The notes under the pieces are model-generated. The model worked only from the letters and a program-made list of their open reading frames with translations. It did not search any database and was not told the DNA's origin. A stretch of 36,669 nt of DNA from contig SFHQ01000031.1 in the NCBI GenBank assembly GCA_004556345.1, positions 1 to 36,669 of the forward strand. Reading direction: 5' to 3'. The position numbers and the translations under genes were made by a program. The stretch is from Clostridiales bacterium (lineage in GTDB: Bacteria > Bacillota > Clostridia > Oscillospirales > Oscillospiraceae). How positions within the stretch are numbered: position 1 is the stretch's first letter; every line of letters begins with the position of its first letter. Positions 8,127-15,701 of this stretch are shown here, piece after piece.

Positions 8127-9236
8127 GTGGCGTTTGAAAATTGTCTGACCTATCTCCGCCGCCGGGGCAGGCTGCCGTTTCGGGCCGCCTCCTTTGGTCC
8201 GGTGGATAACCTGATCCTCTCCCTGTGCGCCTACGACCCCTTCGAGTGGGTGCTGCCGGGGGTGGAGAGCGGTGTGTGGCTGCCCTTTTCCCAGGCCGTG
8301 GAAAAGCTGACCCAACGGCCGGGTTGGGACGACACGGGCCTGCTCATGTCCCCCCACACCCCGGAGCTGGTCGTGGAGGCGGCCCGCAGCCCCCGCTTCC
8401 GCACCCTGGCCCTGGGGTGCATGGAGACGGTGGCAGACCAGGACACACAGTTTGCGGCCCTGACCTACCGTCTGCCGGACGGCACCCTCTTCCTGGCCTT
8501 CCGGGGGACCGACGATACCCTGGCCGGGTGGAAGGAGTGCTTCGCCATGAGCTACTCCCCCTCCGTTCCCTCGCAGCGGCTGGCACTGGACTACCTGGTG
8601 CGCGTGGCGACGAAATATCCCGGCAAGCTCCGTCTGGGCGGCCACTCCAAGGGCGGGAACCTGGCGGTGTGGGCCGCGGTCCACGCCCCGGCGCTCCTTC
8701 GGCGGCGTATCCTCATGGTGTACAGCAACGACGGCCCCGGCTTTCACCGGGACCTGACCCACACGCCGGCCTATCGCGGGCTGGCCCCCCGCATCGTGAC
8801 CTACGTCCCCCAGGCCTCGCTGGTCGGGGCCTTGCTCCACCAGGACCCACGGGCCAGGACCGTCAAGAGCCATGGCCACGGGACGGCAGGGCAGCACGAC
8901 CCCTTTACCTGGGAGGTCCACAGCGGGTCCTTTCGCTTTCTCCCCCGCCGGTCCCGGCAGGCCCAGCGGGAGGCCGACGGCTTCCGAGGCTGGGTGGATT
9001 CCATGGCCCCGGCGGAGCGGGCGGAGTTTACCGACGTGCTCTTCTCCCTGCTCTCTGCGGCCCAGGCCGAGACGCTCTCGGAGCTGTCCGAGCATTGGGC
9101 GGACACCGCCCTGGCCGCCCTGGGTGCCTACCGCGCCCTGCCCCCGGAGACCCGGCGGGATATGCTGAAATATATCTGGCGCTTCCTGCGGAACCTCAGC
9201 ACCGGCGGGAAAGCCCACCCCCACCGACTACATTAA
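8127..9236 (+). CDS. DUF2974 (Mbeg1-like) alpha/beta hydrolase, probable lipase or esterase, 369 aa
   Basis: The protein resembles the DUF2974 family, a lipase class 3-type alpha/beta hydrolase. The nucleophile elbow is GGHSKGGN with Ser174, preceded by the strand and turn LFLAFRGTDDTLAGWKE. SNDGPGFH supplies a likely acidic residue, and a His in the DPFTWEV region could complete a triad; the assignment of Asp and His is an inference. There is no signal peptide, so it is probably intracellular, and the substrate is unknown. The start is ambiguous. AAGGAGG (8112-8118) is two bases from the ATG at 8121 but eight bases from the GTG at 8127, so GTG is preferred. ATGs at 8058 and 8103 lie upstream of that ribosome binding site. 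Confidence 0.85.
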   Translation: MAFENCLTYLRRRGRLPFRAASFGPVDNLILSLCAYDPFEWVLPGVESGVWLPFSQAVEKLTQRPGWDDTGLLMSPHTPELVVEAARSPRFRTLALGCMETVADQDTQFAALTYRLPDGTLFLAFRGTDDTLAGWKECFAMSYSPSVPSQRLALDYLVRVATKYPGKLRLGGHSKGGNLAVWAAVHAPALLRRRILMVYSNDGPGFHRDLTHTPAYRGLAPRIVTYVPQASLVGALLHQDPRARTVKSHGHGTAGQHDPFTWEVHSGSFRFLPRRSRQAQREADGFRGWVDSMAPAERAEFTDVLFSLLSAAQAETLSELSEHWADTALAALGAYRALPPETRRDMLKYIWRFLRNLSTGGKAHPHRLH

Positions 9237-9257
9237 AAAAAGCAACGAGGAGGATCT

Positions 9258-10520
9258 ATGGATCTCATCGAAACCTTTGGCGCCAAGGTTGGCGCTCTGT
9301 CCGAAGCCAAGCCCGAAAAAGCCCGCAAGCTCCTGGCGGCGGGGTTTCAGGCCAACGGGCTGAAAAACAAGCTCGCCTCAAAGCGGGCCTCCCAGTCCGA
9401 TAAAATGCTGTTCCAGACCGTGAACAAGGCCATGGTGAACTGCCTCACCAAGCCCCAGGGGAACGTGATGGTCAGCCTCTTCACCCCCTGCGAGATGCTC
9501 CACCCCCTGGGCCTGCATCCCTACTCCTGCGAGGGGTTTTCCAGCTACCTCTCCGGCTCCAAGGCCGAGCAGCTGTACCTGCACCAGGCCGAGGACATCG
9601 GCATCCCCGCCAGCCTATGTTCTTACCATAAAGTCTTCATCGGGGCAGCCCAGATGGGGCTGATGCCCAAGCCCCGCTTCATTCTCTCCACGTCCCTGGC
9701 CTGCGACGCCAACCAGCTGACGTTCCGCTATCTGTCCGAATTTTACGGTGTGCCGCATTTCTCCATTGATGTCCCCTTCGAGCCTTCCCCCCAGGCCGTG
9801 CAGTATGTGGCCGACCAGCTGCGGGAGATGGGAAAATTCATCGCCCGGCAGACGGGACAGCCCATCGACGAAAATCAGCTTGCTCAGACCGTGGCCCGCA
9901 GCCAGCGGACCATGCGCCTGTTCCAGCAGGGCTTGCAGAAGCGGGCGGGCAAGCAGATCCTGAGCGACCTGACCAGCGAGCTGCTCCGCACCGCCGCCTT
10001 CCATTTCCTCCTGGGTCTGCCGGAGGTGGAGGCCTACGCCCGCCAGCTGGCCCGTGAGATCGAGACGGCCCCCCCGGCCACGGGCAAGCAGCTGGTCTGG
10101 ATCCACACCACGCCCTATTGGATCACGCCCCTGCGGGCGCTCTTCAGCCGCACCGCACGGGTGCAGATCGCCGCCTGCGACATGAGCTATGAGGGCATCG
10201 TGGACGCCGACCCCGCCAAGCCTTACGAGGCCATGGCCAAGCGCCTGGTCTACTCCCCCTTCAACGGGCCGGTGGAGCGGCGCATCCAGCGGGCGCTGGA
10301 GATGGCCAAGACCGTGGACGCCGACGGCATGGTCTGGTTCTGCCACTGGGGCTGCAAGATGACCCTGGGCGGGGCCAGGCTGGGCAAGAAGGCCTTTGAG
10401 GAGGCCGGCCTGCCCACTCTGCTCCTGGACGGCGACAGCTGTGACCGCGGCTTCGGCGGCGAGGGCCAGGCGGCCACCCGCGTGGAAGCCTTTCTGGAAG
10501 TATTGGAGGGCCTGGCATGA
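9258..10520 (+). CDS. 2-hydroxyacyl-CoA dehydratase family protein (HgdB/double-cubane type), 420 aa
   Basis: This is a full-length member of the 2-hydroxyacyl-CoA dehydratase subunit D / benzoyl-CoA reductase family. These iron-sulfur proteins accept one high-energy electron from an ATP-driven activase and perform difficult reductions or dehydrations. Candidate cluster-binding cysteines are Cys78 (SLFTPCEML), Cys121 (ASLCSYHK), Cys149 and a late CHWGC. The protein is cytosolic. Its stop overlaps the next start by four bases (ATGA), so it is translationally coupled to the activase-bearing gene. There is no CoA transferase, dehydrogenase or electron-transfer flavoprotein next to it, so neither fermentation of a particular 2-hydroxy acid nor the stand-alone double-cubane reductase role can be decided. 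Confidence 0.88.
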   Translation: MDLIETFGAKVGALSEAKPEKARKLLAAGFQANGLKNKLASKRASQSDKMLFQTVNKAMVNCLTKPQGNVMVSLFTPCEMLHPLGLHPYSCEGFSSYLSGSKAEQLYLHQAEDIGIPASLCSYHKVFIGAAQMGLMPKPRFILSTSLACDANQLTFRYLSEFYGVPHFSIDVPFEPSPQAVQYVADQLREMGKFIARQTGQPIDENQLAQTVARSQRTMRLFQQGLQKRAGKQILSDLTSELLRTAAFHFLLGLPEVEAYARQLAREIETAPPATGKQLVWIHTTPYWITPLRALFSRTARVQIAACDMSYEGIVDADPAKPYEAMAKRLVYSPFNGPVERRIQRALEMAKTVDADGMVWFCHWGCKMTLGGARLGKKAFEEAGLPTLLLDGDSCDRGFGGEGQAATRVEAFLEVLEGLA

Positions 10521-12157
10521 GCATCACCTATCACGTTTGTAAATACACGCCTGTCGAACTGCTGACCGCCCTGGGCGGGGAATGTGCCCTGCTGGACGAG
10601 GCCCCGGATGTCTTCGACCTCTCCGACCAAGTGGCCCACCCCAACCTCTGCGGGTTCGGCAAGTCCGTCATTCAGGCGGTCATGGCCGGGCATGTGAAAG
10701 AGGTCGTGCTGGTCAACTGCTGCGATACGATCCGGCGGACCTATGACATCCTGAAGGAGTTTGGGAATTTAGATTTTCTTTATCTACTCGATATTTTACA
10801 CGGCAAGTCCGGCTGCTCCGTGGACCACGCCAAGCACCAGCTCATGGACCTGGCCGAGGCCTATGGGAGATACAAGGGCACGCAGTTTGACAAGAACGCC
10901 TTCTTTGCCGCCTTCGCCCCCACGACGCCCCGCACGGACCCGCACATCGCCGTGATCGGCGCGAAGATGGGCACCCACCTCTTCTCCCTGGTGGAGGAGA
11001 CGATGCCCCTGCCGGTGGAGAACCTCACCTGCGCCAGCAACCGCTCGGTGGTCGCCCCGGAGGACCAGGCGGAGTTTGCAGCCCTCATAGAGGCCTACGC
11101 CCGCCAGCTGCTGGGCCAGCTGCCCTGCATGCGCATGACGGACAACACAGCCCGGAAGCAGCTCTTCCACGCCCCCGGCCTGGAGGGTGTGGTGTATCAC
11201 ACCCTGCAATTCTGCGACTACTACGGCTTTGAGTATGCGGGCCTGCGCGATCACCTCTCCGTCCCCCTGCTCAAGATCGAGTCGGACGGAACCACCCAGA
11301 GCCGGGAGCAGCTGCGCACCCGGCTAGACGCCTTTGCCGAGGGCTTCGCCACCCAGAAAGGAGCAACGACTATGGACAAGCACGGCTATTTTGCCGGCAT
11401 CGACAGCGGGTCCGCCACCACCGACGTGGTCATCCTGGACCAGGACAAGAACATCGTGGCCAAGGTCATCCTGCCCACCGGGGCCGGGGCCTCCAACGGG
11501 GCGCAGCGGGCCTTGGAGCAGGCGCTCCAGCAGGCGGGCCTGACGGAAAAAGACCTGACCGCCACCGTCACCACCGGCTATGGCCGCGGGGTCATTCAGA
11601 CCGGCGACAAGTCCGTCACCGAGATCACCTGCCACGCCAAGGGCGCTCACTTCTTAAACCCGGCCATCCGCTCCGTCATCGACATCGGCGGCCAGGACAG
11701 CAAGGCCATCAAAGTGGAGCCGGACGGCAGCGTGTCCAACTTCGTCATGAACGACAAGTGCGCCGCCGGCACCGGGCGCTTTTTGGAGATGATGGCCCGG
11801 ACGCTGGAAATTTCCCTGGAGGACATTTCGACCATCGGCCTGAAATGGAAGGAGGAGATCACCATCTCCTCCATGTGTACCGTCTTTGCCGACTCCGAGG
11901 TGGTCTCCCTGGTGGCCCAGAACAAGGCCCTGCCGGACATCGTCCACGGCCTGAACCAGTCCGTCGCCACCCGTGCCGCCGCCCTCTTCCGACGCATCGG
12001 CGGGGCACACCCCTGCATGATGACCGGCGGCGTGTCCCGGAACAAAGGCGTGGTCGGGGCTATTGAGGAAAAGATCGGTCAGCCCCTCTACATCCATCCT
12101 GATGCCCAGCTCTGCGGGGCCTTGGGCGCGGCGCTGTTCGCGCTGGAGATGCCCTGA
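10517..12157 (+). CDS. Fusion of a short dehydratase-like domain and an acyl-CoA dehydratase activase, 546 aa
   Basis: Residues 1-285 resemble the C-terminal part of a 2-hydroxyacyl-CoA dehydratase subunit; the motif NCCDTIRRTYD is characteristic. They are shorter than usual for that family. Residues 286-546 form a complete BadF/BadG/BcrA/HgdC-type activase. It has the ASKHA phosphate motif GIDSGSATTDVV, the VIDIGGQDSKAI motif, and two cluster cysteines, Cys415 in NDKCAAGTGRF and Cys454 in SSMCTVFADSEV. The activase hydrolyses ATP to inject an electron into the partner dehydratase, here most likely the overlapping upstream gene product. At the domain junction there is an in-frame ATG (11372) with a strong upstream Shine-Dalgarno, so free activase may also be made. 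A terminator follows the stop. Confidence 0.9.
   Translation: MSITYHVCKYTPVELLTALGGECALLDEAPDVFDLSDQVAHPNLCGFGKSVIQAVMAGHVKEVVLVNCCDTIRRTYDILKEFGNLDFLYLLDILHGKSGCSVDHAKHQLMDLAEAYGRYKGTQFDKNAFFAAFAPTTPRTDPHIAVIGAKMGTHLFSLVEETMPLPVENLTCASNRSVVAPEDQAEFAALIEAYARQLLGQLPCMRMTDNTARKQLFHAPGLEGVVYHTLQFCDYYGFEYAGLRDHLSVPLLKIESDGTTQSREQLRTRLDAFAEGFATQKGATTMDKHGYFAGIDSGSATTDVVILDQDKNIVAKVILPTGAGASNGAQRALEQALQQAGLTEKDLTATVTTGYGRGVIQTGDKSVTEITCHAKGAHFLNPAIRSVIDIGGQDSKAIKVEPDGSVSNFVMNDKCAAGTGRFLEMMARTLEISLEDISTIGLKWKEEITISSMCTVFADSEVVSLVAQNKALPDIVHGLNQSVATRAAALFRRIGGAHPCMMTGGVSRNKGVVGAIEEKIGQPLYIHPDAQLCGALGAALFALEMP
11355..11374 (+). promoter_or_regulatory. Internal ribosome binding site and ATG at the dehydratase/activase junction
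   Basis: AGAAAGGAG (11355-11363) lies eight bases before the in-frame ATG at 11372, which encodes the first residue of the activase domain (MDKHGYFAGIDSG). The spacing and strength equal those of true starts in this window. It looks like the retained start of a once separate activase gene. Confidence 0.65.
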
Positions 12158-12181
12158 TTGATCCGAACTATCTAAAAATCA

Positions 12182-12220
12182 CAGGCTCCCCTGGCCGCTG
12201 GGCTGGGGGAGCCTGGTTTT
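12182..12220. terminator. Bidirectional terminator between the activase and MerR genes
   Basis: CAGGCTCCCC (12182-12191) pairs with GGGGAGCCTG (12206-12215). GTTTT follows on the plus strand and TGATTTTT on the minus strand, so it can serve both convergent genes. Confidence 0.85.
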
Positions 12221-12223
12221 ATC

Positions 12224-13045
12224 TCACTTCCGAATGTTCAGGCTGAGCTTCATAAGGTAGGATTCCGGGTCACGGGAGGTGCTGTAATTGACCAGATCCT
12301 CTTCGTAGAGGTCCCCGGCAATGCGGTACCCCTGCGCCCTCACCCAGCGGACGAGGGCGCGGCTGGCGTCGTACTCGGATTGATAGGACCCCTGGTGGCA
12401 CAGGACCGCATACGTCCCGGCGGGGCGGACGCGGGTGGGCCAGCCCGTGGTCCCTGGGGGGACGGGGCAATAATAGAAGTCCTCCGTCACCTCCCCCCGC
12501 TCCAATGTCTCCCGGCAGATGATGTCGCCGGGGGCCTGGGAGGGGATGCCGTTGGCCCTGGCCCAGGCCAGGAGCTGGCGGACGTGGAGAAGGTAGACCG
12601 CCTCATCAAACGTCTCATCGTGGATCTTCGGCGCAGGCACCACGGCGCAGAGGGTCTCCGGCTGTTCCTCCAGGAAGAAGTCGCCGGGGCGGACGGACCG
12701 GGCCTGGCGCACCTTGTCCACGGTGTCCTCCAGCAGGCGTCCCATCTGCTCCAATCTCCGCCGCTCGGCGTCCAGAGCGGCCTCTTTTTCTTCCAGCAGG
12801 GAGAGCAGGGCTTCGGGGCTTCGGCGGTTGAGGTAGTCCCGGATCTCCGCCAAGGGCGTGCCCAGGCGCTGCAGGGCGGCGATGAGATCATAGGTGGGCA
12901 GCTGGCGGGCAGAATAGTAGCGGTAGCCGTTCTCCCCCACCCGCTGGGGTTTTAAGAGGTCGATGTGGTCGTAGTGCAGCAGGGTGTCTTTTTTGACCCC
13001 GCACAGGGCGGCGAACTCCGCCGTTTTGAAGGTGTGCTTTTCCAT
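12224..13045 (-). CDS. MerR-family transcriptional regulator with GyrI-like effector domain, 273 aa
   Basis: The first 75 residues are a MerR winged helix-turn-helix: FKTAEFAALCGVKKDTLLHYDHIDLL followed by GENGYRYYSARQL. A coiled-coil dimerisation helix comes next (about residues 80-120, rich in Glu, Arg and Leu). The C-terminal 140 residues resemble the BmrR/GyrI-type small-molecule-binding fold, so it is a multidrug-sensor type of the BltR/BmrR group. The ATG at 13045 is preceded by AAAGGAG; the frame extends to 13102 without a ribosome binding site. It is divergent from a MATE efflux gene whose promoter has the MerR-type 19-base spacer, so it probably activates that pump when it binds a toxic ligand. 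The ligand is unknown. Confidence 0.9.
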   Translation of the reverse strand: MEKHTFKTAEFAALCGVKKDTLLHYDHIDLLKPQRVGENGYRYYSARQLPTYDLIAALQRLGTPLAEIRDYLNRRSPEALLSLLEEKEAALDAERRRLEQMGRLLEDTVDKVRQARSVRPGDFFLEEQPETLCAVVPAPKIHDETFDEAVYLLHVRQLLAWARANGIPSQAPGDIICRETLERGEVTEDFYYCPVPPGTTGWPTRVRPAGTYAVLCHQGSYQSEYDASRALVRWVRAQGYRIAGDLYEEDLVNYSTSRDPESYLMKLSLNIRK

Positions 13046-13081
13046 GCCACGGCTCCTTTTGAAAAAAATTGCAAAACCCCC

Positions 13082-13112
13082 TTGACTCTGGGGTAACTCC
13101 ATCCTTTATCCT
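13082..13112 (+). promoter_or_regulatory. MerR-type promoter/operator of the MATE gene
   Basis: TTGACT (13082-13087) and TATCCT (13107-13112) are 19 bases apart, the overlong spacer characteristic of MerR-activated promoters. The spacer holds the near-palindrome TGGGGTAACTCCA, the expected position of a MerR-family operator. Confidence 0.75.
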
Positions 13113-13181
13113 AAGGATACCAAAAAAACCACCGACGCGCAAGGGAGCGTCGGCATGGGAAACTAACTTGAGGTGAATATC

Positions 13182-14531
13182 ATGTCTGCCCCCCGCCATT
13201 CCTGGAAATCCTTTCTGCACTACGTCCTGCCCTCGGTGTCTGCCATGCTGCTGTTTTCGTCTTACACCATCGTGGACGGCATCTTCGTCTCCAAGGGTGT
13301 CGGCGACCTGGCCTTGGCCGGCGTCAACATCGCCCTGCCGTTTATCAACTTTCTCTCCGGCGTTGCCATCCTGCTCTCGATGGGGACCTCTACCCTCTGC
13401 GCGTTCGCGTTGGGTGAGGGGAAGCACGACCGGGCGGAGCGGATCTTTTCCCAGACTGCGGCGGTCATCGTCGTGCTGTCGGTGCTCATTACCATCGCCG
13501 TTGCGATCTTCGCTGAGCCGCTGGCCGCCCTCCTGGGGGCCGGGCCGCAGACCATGGGGTACAGCGCACAGTATCTCCATGTGGTCTGTCTGTTCTCCCT
13601 GTGCTTCATCCTGTCCTACTGCCTGGAGGTCATGGTGAAGGTGGACGGTGCCCCCCACCTGGCCATGTTCGGCGTGGGCATCAGCTTCCTCATCAACGTG
13701 GGGCTGGACTATCTCTTCATCATGGTCTGGCACTGGGGCGTCTTTGGCGCGGCCCTGGCCACGGGACTGGCCCAGCTGGGCAGCCTGCTCTTCTTCCTGC
13801 GGTATTTTCTGTCCGGGAAGTCCAACCTGCGCTTCCGGAAATTCAAGCCCCACCTGGGCGAGCTGAAGCAGATCATGCCCCTGGGCATTGCCGACTGCTC
13901 CATTGAGCTGATGCTGGGCTTTCTGACCCTGCTGTATAACCACGTCATCGCCAAAATGCTGGGCGAGAGCAGCCTGCCCATCTTCGCCGTCATCGCCTAC
14001 TTCAGCCTGATGGTCTCCATGATCATGCAGGGCATCGCCCAGGGCATGATGCCCCTGGTGAGCCTGGCCGTGGGCGAGGGCGACCGGGAGGCGCTGAAGC
14101 TCTATCTGCGCCGGACGATCCTGTCCGTGCTGGTGGTCGGGGCCTTGGTGGAGGTCGTCTGCCAGCTCTGCCCCGGCCCCATCGTCTCCCTGCTGCTCAG
14201 CGACGGCAGCGCTCTCTATGCCGAAACGGTCACCTCCCTCCGGCTGTATGCCCTGTCCTATCTTCCTGCGGGCATCACCATCGTGCTGGCCGGCTACTTC
14301 GCCGCCCTGGGCAAGGCCGGGGCCTCCGCCCTTCTCTCCCTGGGGCGCGGCTTCGTGCTCTTGCCCGCGGCGGTGATGGCCCTGTACCTGCTGGGCACCG
14401 GGACCATGATCTGGTGGGCGGCGCTCATCGGGGAAATGCTGAGTCTGGTGCTGGGCGTCGTGCTGCTGCGGCTGAATTCCCCCCAAAATGATGGCTCCCC
14501 TGAAAGGGGAGCTGTCAGCGAAGCTGACTGA
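13182..14531 (+). CDS. MATE family multidrug efflux transporter, 449 aa
   Basis: A polytopic inner-membrane protein with about 12 hydrophobic helices, of the MATE (MepA-like) family. It exports cationic drugs or toxins using a Na+ or H+ gradient. The N-terminal segment with VDGIFVSKGVGDLALAGVNIALP is typical. The ATG at 13182 has GAGGTG six bases upstream; a GTG three codons earlier is less likely. The last dozen codons (after LLRLNSPQN) lie inside the repeat element that begins at 14492, so the tail GSPERGAVSEAD and the stop codon come from the repeat and not from the ancestral gene. The pump was probably not harmed, since the final membrane helix ends before this point. Regulation by the divergent MerR protein is likely. 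Confidence 0.92.
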   Translation: MSAPRHSWKSFLHYVLPSVSAMLLFSSYTIVDGIFVSKGVGDLALAGVNIALPFINFLSGVAILLSMGTSTLCAFALGEGKHDRAERIFSQTAAVIVVLSVLITIAVAIFAEPLAALLGAGPQTMGYSAQYLHVVCLFSLCFILSYCLEVMVKVDGAPHLAMFGVGISFLINVGLDYLFIMVWHWGVFGAALATGLAQLGSLLFFLRYFLSGKSNLRFRKFKPHLGELKQIMPLGIADCSIELMLGFLTLLYNHVIAKMLGESSLPIFAVIAYFSLMVSMIMQGIAQGMMPLVSLAVGEGDREALKLYLRRTILSVLVVGALVEVVCQLCPGPIVSLLLSDGSALYAETVTSLRLYALSYLPAGITIVLAGYFAALGKAGASALLSLGRGFVLLPAAVMALYLLGTGTMIWWAALIGEMLSLVLGVVLLRLNSPQNDGSPERGAVSEAD

Positions 14532-14700
14532 GGGGTTATCCCCGAAGGGCCATCTATGGCATCTTAGGAACCGCAATCCCCAGCGTTGACGCCGGGGGCG
14601 TACCTCTCCACCGCCTAACGGCGGTCCCCTGTTTAAGGTGCTTCGCATGAGACTGAATCAAACTGTCCCCTGGACAGTTTGCCCCCTTTCAGGGGAGGCA
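14492..14700. repeat. MITE-like intergenic repeat with terminal inverted repeats, about 209 bp
   Basis: The ends are inverted copies of each other: TGGCTCCCCTGAAAGGGG at 14492-14509 and, on the other strand, TGCCTCCCCTGAAAGGGG at 14683-14700, with one mismatch. Inside each end is a smaller hairpin: GTCAGC-GAA-GCTGAC on the left and AAACTGTCC-CCT-GGACAGTTT on the right. No transposase is encoded. It overlaps the MATE 3' end. No clear target duplication is visible. Confidence 0.7.
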
Positions 14701-14718
14701 TAGAGCGACAGAAGAAAC

Positions 14719-14765
14719 GCCCACCGCCCCACGCCGTTCTCTTGGCGCTGGGGCGGTGGGCTTTG
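14719..14765 (+). terminator. Strong hairpin, probable terminator after the MATE gene
   Basis: GCCCACCGCCCCACGCC (14719-14735) pairs almost perfectly with the arm at 14744-14761 around an eight-base loop. Only TTT follows, so termination efficiency is uncertain. It probably served as the original MATE terminator before the repeat inserted. Confidence 0.55.
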
Positions 14766-14780
14766 GAACATTCTCCCCTC

Positions 14781-14900
14781 TCACTGGGGCGGGTGGCAAC
14801 GGGAACAGGCCGTGTAGCCCTCGCTCTTGGCTTGCGAGAGCGTCCGGGCGTGCTGGCCGCACTGGACGTCGTGCCGCCTGCGGAACCCGAACCCCAAAGA
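14781..14900 (-). pseudogene. Remnant of a gene with an Ada/ComEC-type C-terminal zinc motif
   Basis: On the minus strand one open frame ends with AKSEGYTACSRCHPPQ and a stop at 14781, with a Cys 18 residues before the CSRC pair. This closely resembles the C-terminal module of secreted nucleases and metallo-beta-lactamase-fold proteins in Firmicutes (a Cys in the YHR..C segment, then a LSEAKARGYTPCSRCHPP-like end). No start codon or ribosome binding site is found in frame, and the upstream part of the domain is not recognisable, so I read it as the decayed 3' end of a lost gene. It could also be a chance match. Confidence 0.4.
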
Positions 14901-14995
14901 AGGCGCTTCCAAGGGGATCTCCCTCTTTCCCTGGGCCGGAAAATCTGGTATACTATATTGTATCTTAATCTTTGACCCAGAAAGCAGGGAGCCTG

Positions 14996-15583
14996 ATGGA
15001 ACAAGTTCTCGTGGTGGACCGGGCGGCGCTGGAAGCCCGCTTAGGCGGCCAAACCTTTACGACGGAGGGCATCGAGGCCATCCGCCGCTTCATCGTAGAC
15101 CAACACTTTTTTCTGCCCCGTGCGCAGGCCGAGTATGACGCCACGGTCAAGCAGATCATCCCCTACGTCCTCCTCCGCCGGGGGGACGCCTACTTCCTCC
15201 TGCGGCGGCTGAAAAAGCAGACGGAGACCCGGCTGCACGACAAGCTCTCTCTGGGCGTCGGCGGCCACATCAACCCCACGGAAGAGGCCGCTGCCGACCC
15301 CATCGAGGCCGGCCTGCGCCGGGAGCTGGCGGAAGAAGTGGACGTCTCCGACCGCCGCGCCCTGACCTGCGTCGGTGTGCTCAACGAAACCACCGGCGGG
15401 GTCAGCGACTATCACGCGGCCCTGGTCTACGTCCTGGAGACCGACGGCGAGGTCACCGTCCGGGAGACGGAAAAAATGTCCGGCACCTGGGCCACCCCCG
15501 CAGAGCTGGACGCCGTGCGGGACCGGTTGGAGACCTGGTCTCAGATCGCGCTGGACGCCGTGATCCACGGCAGAGCCCGGTAA
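14996..15583 (+). CDS. NUDIX hydrolase, 195 aa
   Basis: The NUDIX domain carries a recognisable but lengthened signature. It starts at Gly90 in LGVGGHINPTEE and ends with RRELAEEV at residues 109-115, where the two Glu bind Mg2+. Between the first Glu and the REL motif there are about 12 residues instead of the usual seven. Such enzymes cleave nucleoside diphosphates linked to another group; the substrate here is unknown. The frame is open from a TTG at 14972, but the ATG at 14996 with AGGGAG just upstream is preferred. A weak -10 (TATACT, 14949-14954) precedes it without a good -35. The gene sits alone between a gene remnant and a tRNA. Confidence 0.85.
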   Translation: MEQVLVVDRAALEARLGGQTFTTEGIEAIRRFIVDQHFFLPRAQAEYDATVKQIIPYVLLRRGDAYFLLRRLKKQTETRLHDKLSLGVGGHINPTEEAAADPIEAGLRRELAEEVDVSDRRALTCVGVLNETTGGVSDYHAALVYVLETDGEVTVRETEKMSGTWATPAELDAVRDRLETWSQIALDAVIHGRAR

Positions 15584-15628
15584 GCCGTCCCATTCCGGCA
15601 ACTTTTTTCTAAAATTTGAAAAAAAGGC

Positions 15629-15657
15629 TTGCAATTTGTCTCACCCCGTGCTATCAT
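15629..15657 (+). promoter_or_regulatory. Promoter of tRNA-Pro
   Basis: TTGCAA (15629-15634) and TATCAT (15652-15657) are separated by 17 bases, about 45 bases upstream of the mature tRNA 5' end. Confidence 0.65.
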
Positions 15658-15701
15658 AAGAAAGCTGACTGATGCAGGTGCGTTGGTCATCCAAGAAAGA
15701 T

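Noticed and set aside
8225..9403. 392-codon plus-strand frame overlapping the DUF2974 hydrolase gene
   Set aside because: It is in a different phase within the hydrolase gene, is extremely rich in Gly, Arg and Pro, and lacks any motif.
12888..14648. 586-codon open frame on the minus strand opposite the MATE gene
   Set aside because: Antisense to a well-supported transporter gene; composition (Gln, His, Asp, Gly) is typical of a shadow.
14679..15138. Several plus-strand frames of 70-103 codons across the repeat and into the NUDIX gene
   Set aside because: They cross a hairpin, a gene remnant and a promoter region and have no ribosome binding sites.
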